From contig CAIPEB010000507.1 in NCBI GenBank assembly GCA_903863885.1, forward strand, positions 1 through 64,000: 64,000 nucleotides of DNA. Reading direction: 5' to 3'. The stretch's first letter is position 1; each line of letters begins with the position of its first letter. The stretch comes from an uncultured Planctomycetaceae bacterium (lineage in GTDB: Bacteria; Planctomycetota; Planctomycetia; Pirellulales; Pirellulaceae). Below the pieces are notes generated by a model. It was not told the DNA's origin, ran no database searches, and saw only the letters and a program-made list of their open reading frames with translations. This document shows positions 1-8,004 of this stretch, piece by piece. Position numbers and translations under genes: made by a program.

Positions 1-1095
1 CGGGCGTCTGAATTCGACCAGAGCGCGCTGTTCAAGAAAGTCTACGAAGATGAATACGGCACATTCGGTGGAGCGCCGTTTGGAACCTTGATTGGTGATT
101 ACGAATTCGGCAAGCACCCGCAGGACGTGGCGCTGCTGGAGCGGATCTCGAACGTGGCCGCCTCTGCCCACGCTCCGTTCATCTCGGCCGCGGCGCCCGA
201 CCTGTTCAATATGGACAGCTATACCGAACTCGGCCGGCCGCGCGATCTGGCCAAGGTGTTCGACACGGTCGAGTATGCCAAGTGGAAGTCTTTCCGCGAT
301 TCTGAAGACTCGCGTTTCGTGGGCCTTACGCTTCCGCATGTCCTTGGTCGACTGCCGTACGGCCAGCAAACATGCCCCGTCGAGGCCTTCAACTACGAAG
401 AAGACGTGGATGGCACCGATCACAGCAAGTATCTGTGGACCAACGCGGCCTATGCTTTCGGCACGCGAATCACCGAGTCGTTCGCCAAATACAGCTGGCT
501 GGCGACGATCCGCGGCGTGGAGGGAGGCGGGCTGGTCGAAGGACTGCCGACGCATACCTTCAAGACCGACGAGGGGGATGTGGCGCTGAAATGCCCGACG
601 GAAATCGCCGTCACCGACCGGCGCGAAAAGGAACTCAACGATTTGGGCTTTATCACGCTGTGCCACTGCAAGGGGACGGATTTCGCGGCCTTTTTCGGCG
701 CGCAGTCTACCCAGAAACCCAAGCTGTACGATCGGGATGACGCCAACGCCAATGCCCGCCTGTCCACCATGCTGCAGTACATTCTCTGCACGTCGCGATT
801 TGCCCATTACCTCAAAGCGATGGCACGCGACAAGGTGGGGTCGTTCATGGAGAGGGACGAGTGCGAGAGATGGCTGAACCGCTGGATCAATAACTACGTG
901 CTGTCCAATCCGGAGGATGCGGGGCCCGAGGCCAAGGCGCGCAGCCCGTTGCGCGAGGCACGCGTTATGGTGCGCGATGTGAAAGGCAAACCGGGCTGCT
1001 ACGAAGCAGTAGCGCATCTCCGCCCGCATTATCAGCTTGACGAACTTACGGTTTCGCTGCGGTTGGTTGCCGAGTTGCCGCAGTCCAAGGGCTAG
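1..1095 (+). CDS. tssC: TssC, T6SS contractile sheath large subunit (5' end outside window)
   Basis: The frame is open from the first base, so about 365 C-terminal residues are present and the start lies upstream; the family is usually near 490-500 residues. The segment reading [17 protein letters not shown], followed by [11 protein letters not shown], is a hallmark of the VipB/EvpB/ImpC family. TssC pairs with TssB to build the cytoplasmic contractile sheath that propels the Hcp tube, and ClpV recycles it after contraction. Hcp follows 140 bases downstream on the same strand and the rest of the T6SS operon comes after, so TssB probably lies just upstream. The C-terminus ([15 protein letters not shown]) is the expected conserved end. 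A TTG near position 88 could be mistaken for a start but lies inside the conserved core. Confidence 0.96.
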   Translation, partial: RASEFDQSALFKKVYEDEYGTFGGAPFGTLIGDYEFGKHPQDVALLERISNVAASAHAPFISAAAPDLFNMDSYTELGRPRDLAKVFDTVEYAKWKSFRDSEDSRFVGLTLPHVLGRLPYGQQTCPVEAFNYEEDVDGTDHSKYLWTNAAYAFGTRITESFAKYSWLATIRGVEGGGLVEGLPTHTFKTDEGDVALKCPTEIAVTDRREKELNDLGFITLCHCKGTDFAAFFGAQSTQKPKLYDRDDANANARLSTMLQYILCTSRFAHYLKAMARDKVGSFMERDECERWLNRWINNYVLSNPEDAGPEAKARSPLREARVMVRDVKGKPGCYEAVAHLRPHYQLDELTVSLRLVAELPQSKG

Positions 1096-1235
1096 ACACG
1101 CATGGCGTTCAGGCAATGCGAGTTTTCCGACAACTTAATGGGTTTCGGAACGACAACAACATTAATCGAGGCCTCTAACACAAGTGTTGCGGACTAAGAA
1201 CTTACGTCGCGTTTCGGGAGTAGGAGACACAACAA

Positions 1236-1724
1236 ATGGCTGCTGTTGATTATTTTTTGAAGATCGACGGTGTCGAGGGAGAATCGCAGGACTCGAAGCA
1301 CAAGAACGAGATCGAAGTCGAGTCCTGGAGTTGGGGCGAGACCCAGACGGGGACACACGCCGGCGGAGGAGGCGGAGGCGCCGGCAAGGTTTCGATGCAG
1401 GATTTTCACTTCGTGATGAGAGTGAACAAGGCCACCCCCAAACTGATGCTGGCATGTGCCTCGGGACAGCACATTAAGATGGCCGTGCTGACGTGCCGCA
1501 AAGCGGGGGGAGAGCAGCAGGAATACCTGGCGGTCAAAATGTCCGACCTGCTCGTTTCGTCGTATCAGACAGGTGGCAGCAGACACGCCGATGTCGTGCC
1601 AAACGATCAAATCAGCATGAACTTCTCGAAGATCGAATTCGAGTACAAGGAGCAGAAGCCCGACGGTACCCTGGGCTCACCGGTGAAAGCCGGTTGGAAC
1701 GTGAAGGAATCCAAGAAGGTCTGA
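1236..1724 (+). CDS. hcp: Hcp, T6SS inner tube protein
   Basis: A 162-residue protein of normal Hcp length. It opens with AAVDYFLKIDGVEGES and has the family pattern of an early IEVESWSWGE strand, a Gly-rich loop (six Gly in a row near residue 45), a KVSMQDFHF strand and a C-terminal FSKIEFEYKEQ strand. Hcp hexamers stack into the tube inside the TssB/TssC sheath and are secreted with the VgrG-PAAR tip. A GGAG ribosome site lies just upstream in a purine-rich stretch. The position between tssC and the baseplate genes is standard. There is no C-terminal extension, so it looks like a structural Hcp and not an Hcp-effector fusion. Confidence 0.95.
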   Translation: MAAVDYFLKIDGVEGESQDSKHKNEIEVESWSWGETQTGTHAGGGGGGAGKVSMQDFHFVMRVNKATPKLMLACASGQHIKMAVLTCRKAGGEQQEYLAVKMSDLLVSSYQTGGSRHADVVPNDQISMNFSKIEFEYKEQKPDGTLGSPVKAGWNVKESKKV

Positions 1725-1937
1725 GTCCATCACAACGCATGCCGCAGTCCCGGTACTGGCCAGAACAGTACTGGGACGCTCCGTGCTCAATGAGCTTGCT
1801 GCAAACAAGCCGGAGACGCGTTCATCGCCTCGAATGGGCACGCCGGCAAGACCGGTGGCCGACAATGCTCGAGCCGCGAATGCTGCTTCCGACTTGTTTC
1901 CTGGCGGGAAGGCATGCACAGATTCAAGAGGGCGATC

Positions 1938-2732
1938 GTGACAGCCAAAGAACTGTTCCAATCGGGCAAGCTGTCGCAGGCGGTCGAAGAACAGTTGCGG
2001 ATGGTGCGTGCCAAGCCGACCGACGTGGCAGCCCGTACCTTCCTGTTCGAGTTGCTGTGTTTTCAGGGCGAACTGGATCGGGCCCGGAAACAGCTGGAAG
2101 TGATATCCCAGCAGAATGCCGAAAGCGAATGGGCCACTCAGGTATACGGCAACATCCTGGCGGCCGAACATCTGCGCCGGCAATTGCTGAGCCACGGCCG
2201 ACAGCCTGAGTTTCTGCTCGATCCGCCCGAATTTGTCCGACTGCATCTGGACGCGATCAACCGGCTGTGCGAGAGCCGACCGGCCGCGGCAGTTGCCTGC
2301 CTGTCACAGTCCCTGGAGATGCGTTCTCCGTGTCCGGCAGATGTGGACGGACAGGCCGTTGAAGACTTCTGCGACTGCGACGACCTGTTTGCTCCGCTGC
2401 TGGAGGTTTTCATTCTCCGTGACTATGTCTGGGTTCCATGGCAACAGATCCGCGAGCTTCAAATCACGGCCCCTGAACGTCCCCGGGACCTGATCTGGAT
2501 TCCCGTTCGGTTGACCTTGACGGACGGTTCATCGCGGTCGGGCTATGCGCCCGCACTTTATCCTGAAACGCACCTGCACTCGGACGACTCCGTCAAGCTG
2601 GGACGCATGACCGACTGGCAGAGTCGGGAAGACGGTCCCGTCCGAGGTGTCGGCCTGCGCGAGTACCTCGTAGGAGAAGGCACGCGCTCAATTCTGGAAC
2701 TTCGGCACGCGAGTTTTGCGTTTGAGAGTTGA
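1938..2732 (+). CDS. tagJ: TagJ/ImpE-family T6SS accessory protein
   Basis: About 264 residues. The N-terminal part is TPR-like (AKELFQSGKLSQAVEEQLR, then TFLFELLCFQGELDRARKQL), and the C-terminal part carries the ImpE pattern (YVWVPWQQIRELQI, then RDLIWIPVRLTLTDG). In other bacteria ImpE/TagJ binds the TssB sheath subunit and influences ClpV recruitment. I chose the GTG at 1938 because an AGAGGG ribosome site precedes it and the protein then begins with the family-like TAKELF; an ATG at 1914 in the same frame is an alternative. It lies in the T6SS operon, after a 213-base gap behind hcp, in which I see nothing recognisable. Confidence 0.85.
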   Translation: MTAKELFQSGKLSQAVEEQLRMVRAKPTDVAARTFLFELLCFQGELDRARKQLEVISQQNAESEWATQVYGNILAAEHLRRQLLSHGRQPEFLLDPPEFVRLHLDAINRLCESRPAAAVACLSQSLEMRSPCPADVDGQAVEDFCDCDDLFAPLLEVFILRDYVWVPWQQIRELQITAPERPRDLIWIPVRLTLTDGSSRSGYAPALYPETHLHSDDSVKLGRMTDWQSREDGPVRGVGLREYLVGEGTRSILELRHASFAFES

Positions 2733-2792
2733 GACACGTGGCTTGATACCCTAGGCAACACTTGGAATCCGGCATCGGCCGTCGAGGAGACT

Positions 2793-4367
2793 GTGTCTCA
2801 GCCAAGCGTCTCACAATCCCTGTTGTCCAGTTACGAGCAACTTCCTTACGAGTCGGGTCCGCAGTACCCGACGCATCCCGACTGCATGGCGACGGTGGGT
2901 TCGCTGATGGGGATGCACCCGGCCGCAGTCGATCAATGCCGGATGCTTGAACTGGGCTGTGGCGACGGCGGCAACCTGATTCCCATGGCCGTGGCTCTGC
3001 CGGGCAGTCGCTTTGTGGGAATCGATCTGTCGCCGACTCAGATTCAGACGGGAATGAAGACGATCTCGGCGCTGGGGCTGGCGAATATTGAATTGCGCGC
3101 GGCGGATCTCCTCGATGTCGGGGAGGAACTGGGGAAATTCGACTACATCGCCTGCCATGGCGTGTTCTCGTGGGTGCCGCCGGAGGTTCGAGCCAAGATT
3201 CTCGCGATCTGCCAGCGGAACCTGGAACCGCAGGGGGTCGCTTATATCAGCTACAACACGTACCCGGGGTGGCATTTTCGCGGAATTGTCAAGGACATCC
3301 TGCACTTTCACACGCGAGAGATCGAGGGGCCCCACGAGAAACTGGCGGAGGCTCGCGGATTGCTCAACTTTCTTGCCCAGTCGTTGCCGAGTGAAGGCAA
3401 TCCGTATGCTTCGGTCTTGCGGAACGAAGCCGAGAGTTTCCAGCGGGAAGCAGAGTACTATCTGTATCACGAGTTTCTCGAAGAGGTGAATTATCCGCTG
3501 TACTTTTATCAGTTCATGGAGCAGGCCACGGACAATGGTCTGCAGTACGTCGGCGAAGCTTGGTTCCACACGCGACTCGACAACCTGCCCCGCAAGGTGC
3601 GGGAGACCATCGAGAACATCTCACCGTCGCTGATTCACAAGGAGCAGTATCTCGATTTTCTGCGGGCAAGGACCTTTCGCCGCACGCTGCTGTGCCACCG
3701 CAGCGTCGCACTCACTCGACGACCCGATGTGGATCGGCTGCTGGGCATGTCCGTGAGTGCCCATGTGTGGCCGCTCGAGTTGCCGGTTGATGCGGCGACA
3801 TCGGCGACTGTGGAATTCCAGACGCCGCAGGGCGAAAAGATTTCAACCAATCATCCCGCGATCAAGACTATGTTCGCGATGCTTTTCGACGCTCGCCCGC
3901 AGGCCATTCCCGCGCAAGAGTTGCTGAGCGGGATCTGCAGCCGGATCGAAGAGGCCAACGCGGATCGCAGCGCGACACCCGACGCTGAGAGCTTCGCGAA
4001 CCTGCTGGCCTCATGCCATATCAGCAACACGGTTGTTCTGCACACCTGTCCGCCCAGGTTTGCCATCCAAGTGAGCCAGCGGCCTGCCGCCAGTCCGCTC
4101 GCGCGGCTCATGGCCCGGGAGGGCAAGGCGGTCGTAAACCTGCGTCATCAGAATTGCGAGCTGACAGAATTTGAACGGGCTGTGCTGGCAAAGCTGGACG
4201 GATCGCGAGATCGGCGCCAGCTGTTGAGCGAACTCGGCGAGATGATCGACGAGCAAGCTTTGAATATACGGTGTTCGGAAAATGACGAAGCAGCCGAGTT
4301 GCCGCTCGACCAGCAATTGGAAGCGGCACTGTGGCGAATCGCACATGGAGCCCTGCTCGTTTCGTGA
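2793..4367 (+). CDS. SAM-dependent methyltransferase with methyltransferase-regulatory domain
   Basis: A 524-residue protein starting at GTG behind a GAGGAGA ribosome site. Motif I of class I methyltransferases, LELGCGDGGN, is at about residues 52-61, followed by FVGIDLSPTQI (motif II) and CHGVFSWVPPEV. Residues from about 220 onward match the layout of the predicted methyltransferase regulatory domain often fused to such enzymes. The substrate cannot be read from the sequence; protein Lys or a carboxylate would be possible. It sits between tagJ and tssE on the same strand with short spacing, so it is probably co-expressed with the T6SS, which makes a T6SS component or effector a plausible target. 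This is inference. Confidence 0.8.
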   Translation: MSQPSVSQSLLSSYEQLPYESGPQYPTHPDCMATVGSLMGMHPAAVDQCRMLELGCGDGGNLIPMAVALPGSRFVGIDLSPTQIQTGMKTISALGLANIELRAADLLDVGEELGKFDYIACHGVFSWVPPEVRAKILAICQRNLEPQGVAYISYNTYPGWHFRGIVKDILHFHTREIEGPHEKLAEARGLLNFLAQSLPSEGNPYASVLRNEAESFQREAEYYLYHEFLEEVNYPLYFYQFMEQATDNGLQYVGEAWFHTRLDNLPRKVRETIENISPSLIHKEQYLDFLRARTFRRTLLCHRSVALTRRPDVDRLLGMSVSAHVWPLELPVDAATSATVEFQTPQGEKISTNHPAIKTMFAMLFDARPQAIPAQELLSGICSRIEEANADRSATPDAESFANLLASCHISNTVVLHTCPPRFAIQVSQRPAASPLARLMAREGKAVVNLRHQNCELTEFERAVLAKLDGSRDRRQLLSELGEMIDEQALNIRCSENDEAAELPLDQQLEAALWRIAHGALLVS

Positions 4368-4402
4368 CCATCGGTTCGGCAAGTGTCGGAAAGGCCCTCG
4401 TC

Positions 4403-4891
4403 ATGTCGCGAGTCGGTTCACAGCAGCCTCTGGTCCCATCTCTGCTCGACCGTCTGATCGACGAAGAGCCTGATGTGTCGACGGAGCCCGCCTGGCGCCA
4501 GTCGCAGAATCTGCGCGAGTATCGCAGCGGCGTGCTGCGCGACGTCGAGAACCTGTTGAACACCCGTCCTGTTCGCTTTCAGATGCCGGCGGAGTCGTGC
4601 GAGATTGCGCGATCGGTGCTGACGTACGGAATGCCGGATTTCATTTCCGCGGGGGTAGGGAGCCTCGAGGAACGGGAGCAACTGCGGCGCAACGTCGAGA
4701 TCACGGTCCGTCGTTTTGAGCCGCGTCTGCGCGAAGTTCGCGTGGTGCTGCACCGTCAGGAAAACGAATTCGATCGCACGCTGCGCATGACAATCCACGC
4801 GATGCTGTGGGTGGAGCCCGAACCGCAACCGATCGCGTTCGATACGGTCGTTCAGCCTTCGTCGGGAACCTGCAAAGTGGAGTCCACCTAG
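4403..4891 (+). CDS. tssE: TssE, T6SS baseplate gp25-like protein
   Basis: About 162 residues from ATG 4403 (MSRVGSQQPLVPSLLDRLI, the usual TssE opening). A longer in-frame start at 4331 would overlap the preceding methyltransferase gene and adds residues unlike the family. The central LREYRSGVLRDVENLLNTR is the gp25/TssE core, followed by YGMPDF and a C-terminal half with EPRLREVRVVL and FDRTLRMTIHAML. TssE is the T4 gp25-like wedge subunit of the baseplate and helps start sheath polymerisation with TssF and TssG. Its TAG stop shares its last base with the GTG start of tssF, which indicates translational coupling. Confidence 0.92.
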   Translation: MSRVGSQQPLVPSLLDRLIDEEPDVSTEPAWRQSQNLREYRSGVLRDVENLLNTRPVRFQMPAESCEIARSVLTYGMPDFISAGVGSLEEREQLRRNVEITVRRFEPRLREVRVVLHRQENEFDRTLRMTIHAMLWVEPEPQPIAFDTVVQPSSGTCKVEST

Positions 4892-6741
4892 TGGGTCGGA
4901 ACACGCTTGAAACGCAGTACGAAAATGAACTCAACTTCATCCGGCGGCTCGGCGCCGAGTTTGCCCGCGACCGGCCGAAGATCGCGGATCGCCTGATGAT
5001 GGACCGCGAAACGGGGGCGTCGGAAGATCCTCACGTGGAGCGGTTGATCGAGGCATTCGCCTTCCTGACGGCTCGGATCCGTGTGAAGCTGGACGACGAA
5101 TTCCCGGAGATCACGGATTCGATGCTCGGGGTTCTCTATCCGCACTACCTGGCGCCGGTACCGTCGATGGCGATCGTGCAGTTCGCCCTCGATCCGATGC
5201 ACGGGCAGGTATCCACCGGCATCACCGTCGATCGCCACAGTCGCCTCTATTCGCGCGAGGTCGAGGGTCTTCCGTGCCGCTTTCAGACCTGTTATCCGGT
5301 CACGCTCTGGCCGTTCGAACTCACTTCGGCCCGGTATCACACCGCGCCGTTCCGGGACATCGTTTCGCCTCCGGACCGTTCTGCAGATGCGCCGGCGATG
5401 CTCCGGCTCGAATTGCGATCCGGCAGCGCCGTGCCGATGTCGAAACTGAAGCTCGATCGACTGCGGTTCTTTCTCAGCGGCGACGACCTCACGATCCGCA
5501 CGCTGTACGAGTTGATCTTCAACCACGTCACGCAGGTCGTGTTTCGGGCCGGGAGTTCGCCGGCGGATCCGGCGCCGATCGTTCAGAATGCCGATTGCCT
5601 GCACATGGTCGGATTCGAGCGCGACGAGGGACTGCTCCCCTACAGTCCGCGTTCGTTTCTGGGATATCGGCTGCTCACCGAGTATTTCACCTTTCCGAAC
5701 AAGTTTCTGTTCGTGGATATCTGCGGACTCGACCGGATCGCCGGAGGAACTTTTCGCGACCGGCTGGAGATCTATCTGTTCCTCGACCGCAACATGCCCG
5801 AACTGGAAACTCGCGTGAAGACCGAGATGTTTCGGTTGGGCTGCTGTCCCATCGTGAATCTATTCAAGCAGCAGGCCGATCCGATTCAGCTCACTCAGAC
5901 CAGGACCGAGTACATGGTCGTGCCCGACGTGCGCTACGCGCGGGCGATGGAGGTCTATTCAATCGACCGCGTGCACTCGACCAATCTCGAGACGCATGAG
6001 ACGACGGAATACGAGCCGTTCTATGCGCTGCGGCATTCGCAGGATGCATCCGCGGACCCGGTTTACTGGTGTGCGCGGCGGAGCGCATCGGTCCGCAAGG
6101 GGGACGCAGGTACGGATGTGTATCTGTCGCTGGCCGATGTGAATTTCAATCCGCGATTACCGGCAACAGATGTGCTGATGGTCGAGACCACGTGCACCAA
6201 TCGCGATCTGCCGGGGCAGTTGCGGTCTTCGGGAGGAGAGAGCTGGAATTTCCAATTGGAGGGCCAGGCGCCCGTGCACCGGATATTGCCGATCGTGCCG
6301 CCGACATCGCCGGCGCGATTGCCGCCGGACCAGAACCGCTGGCGGCTGATATCGCACCTGGCACTCAATCAGCTCTCGATTGTGGGGGAAGGTGACGGGG
6401 CCGACGCGCTCAAGGAAATCCTCAAGCTGTACGACTATGCCAACACGAAAGTGAGCAGCCAGCACATTGCGGGGATTGTCAGCGTGCGGGGGCGGCGAAG
6501 CGTGGCACCGATTCGTGACGGCATCGGCCAGGGCTTCTGCCGAGGGGTGGAAGTGACGATTGAATTCGACGAAGACCAGTATGCCGGGAGCGGAGTGTTT
6601 CTTCTGGCTGCTGTGCTCGAACGGTTCCTGGCACTTTACGCTTCTCTGAATTCCGCAACGCGACTGTTGGCGCGCACGCGTCAGCGCGACGGGTTCTTGA
6701 AACGCTGGCCCTTTCGCGCGGGAGAACGAAGCCTCGTGTAA
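4891..6741 (+). CDS. tssF: TssF, T6SS baseplate subunit
   Basis: A 616-residue protein starting at GTG 4891, overlapping the tssE stop by one base. The N-terminus GRNTLETQYENELNFIRRLG, then FARDRPKIADRL and the segment DPHVERLIEAFAFLTARIRVKLDDEFPE, is the strongly conserved TssF/VasA/ImpG opening. Family length is about 580-640 residues. TssF forms a wedge of two TssF copies with one TssG, around the VgrG hub, alongside TssE and TssK. An in-frame GTG at 4807 would give an extended protein, but those residues come from the tssE coding region. tssG follows 44 bases downstream. Confidence 0.95.
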   Translation: MGRNTLETQYENELNFIRRLGAEFARDRPKIADRLMMDRETGASEDPHVERLIEAFAFLTARIRVKLDDEFPEITDSMLGVLYPHYLAPVPSMAIVQFALDPMHGQVSTGITVDRHSRLYSREVEGLPCRFQTCYPVTLWPFELTSARYHTAPFRDIVSPPDRSADAPAMLRLELRSGSAVPMSKLKLDRLRFFLSGDDLTIRTLYELIFNHVTQVVFRAGSSPADPAPIVQNADCLHMVGFERDEGLLPYSPRSFLGYRLLTEYFTFPNKFLFVDICGLDRIAGGTFRDRLEIYLFLDRNMPELETRVKTEMFRLGCCPIVNLFKQQADPIQLTQTRTEYMVVPDVRYARAMEVYSIDRVHSTNLETHETTEYEPFYALRHSQDASADPVYWCARRSASVRKGDAGTDVYLSLADVNFNPRLPATDVLMVETTCTNRDLPGQLRSSGGESWNFQLEGQAPVHRILPIVPPTSPARLPPDQNRWRLISHLALNQLSIVGEGDGADALKEILKLYDYANTKVSSQHIAGIVSVRGRRSVAPIRDGIGQGFCRGVEVTIEFDEDQYAGSGVFLLAAVLERFLALYASLNSATRLLARTRQRDGFLKRWPFRAGERSLV

Positions 6742-6785
6742 ACAGAAACGACAGCTGCCTGGCCGAAGGCAACGACGAGGGACCC

Positions 6786-7928
6786 ATGCCTCACACGTCG
6801 AACGACAACGATGCCTGGGGGCCACGGCCTCAACTGGCCGCGCTGCTGCGGCGTGAACCGTATCGTTTCGGATTTTTTCAGGCGGTGCGGGTTCTCGAGC
6901 GATTGTTCCCTGAGCGCCAATCAGTGGGGGGCGACGTTGAGCCTTCGGAGGAATGCGCAAGATTTCGCGCTCATCTTTCGCTCGTGTTTCCCCCCAGCGA
7001 GATTCACGACATTCACGATCGCGGAGATCAGCGACCGCTTTCGGTGACCGTTGCCTTCATGGGGCTGACAGGTCCGTCGGGAGTACTGCCTCGCTTCTAT
7101 ACCGAGACGCTGTTGGAACGCGTGCGGCAAAAGGACCGGACGCTTGCCGATTTCCTCGACCTGTTCAACCATCGACTGATTTCGCTGTTTTATCGCGCCT
7201 GGCAGAAGAATCGTTTCTGGGTGGCCTTCGAGCGGGCCGAGGTCGCGGGACGCGGCTATCGCTCGGATTCGGCAAGGCATCGTGCGTTCGTCACGGAAGT
7301 TCGGCCCCGGCTCGATCCGTTTTCGCAGTCCTTGCTGGAACTCGCCGGCATGGGGCCGGGATCGCTTCGTTACCGCGCGTCGGAGCGTCGTGAGTTGCGG
7401 GCGCGGAGCCGCATCGAGGACGCGACGCTGCGTTTCTACGCGGGACTGCTGGCGCAGCAGCATCGTTCGGCCTCGGGGTTGGAGGGAATGCTGCAGGACT
7501 TCTTCGGGGTGGCCGTGAGCGTTCGGCAGTTCGTCGGGCAATGGCTGCTGCTCGACGAGGAAAACCAGACGCAGCTTTCGGATGGCGGTTGCACGCAATT
7601 GGGCTCGACGGCGATTGCCGGTCAGCGATTCTGGGATGTGCAGAGCAAGTTCCGCGTTCGCATCGGCCCGCTGGGCTTCGATCAGTTCTGCGCTTACCTG
7701 CCTTCGGGAAACGCTTATCGGCAACTGGCGGATCTGGCGCGACTGTATGCGGGTCCCGCGCTGGATATCGATCTTCAGCTTGTCTTGCGGGCTGAAGAAG
7801 TGCCCTGTTGTCAACTCTCGTCCAGTCCGCGGCACGAGCCGAGGCTGGGATGGAATACGTGGGTCTGTTCGGACGCGTTCACGCATGACGCCGACGACGC
7901 CGTTTTGTGTCTGGAGGGTTCATTCTGA
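6786..7928 (+). CDS. tssG: TssG, T6SS baseplate subunit
   Basis: A 380-residue protein starting at ATG behind a GAGGG ribosome site. The segment REPYRFGFFQAVRVLERL near residue 25, then RFRAHLSLVFPPSEI and VAFMGLTGPSGVLPRFYTETLLER, is diagnostic of TssG/VasB/ImpH. Family length is about 330-380. It forms the baseplate wedge with TssF and also contacts TssK and the sheath. It ends 76 bases before the likely clpV start, on the same strand. Nothing looks truncated. Confidence 0.94.
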   Translation: MPHTSNDNDAWGPRPQLAALLRREPYRFGFFQAVRVLERLFPERQSVGGDVEPSEECARFRAHLSLVFPPSEIHDIHDRGDQRPLSVTVAFMGLTGPSGVLPRFYTETLLERVRQKDRTLADFLDLFNHRLISLFYRAWQKNRFWVAFERAEVAGRGYRSDSARHRAFVTEVRPRLDPFSQSLLELAGMGPGSLRYRASERRELRARSRIEDATLRFYAGLLAQQHRSASGLEGMLQDFFGVAVSVRQFVGQWLLLDEENQTQLSDGGCTQLGSTAIAGQRFWDVQSKFRVRIGPLGFDQFCAYLPSGNAYRQLADLARLYAGPALDIDLQLVLRAEEVPCCQLSSSPRHEPRLGWNTWVCSDAFTHDADDAVLCLEGSF

Positions 7929-8004
7929 GAAATTACCGTCGAATCGTGGCGGCCAGGGCGATCTGCGGAAAGACCCCTCGGAAAGCCGCCTGGAGGAGCC
8001 TGCC

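Noticed and set aside
7582-8004. Longer ClpV start inside tssG
   Set aside because: The upstream extension overlaps tssG in another frame and lacks ClpV features, whereas GTG 8005 has a GGAGGAG site and the family N-terminus.
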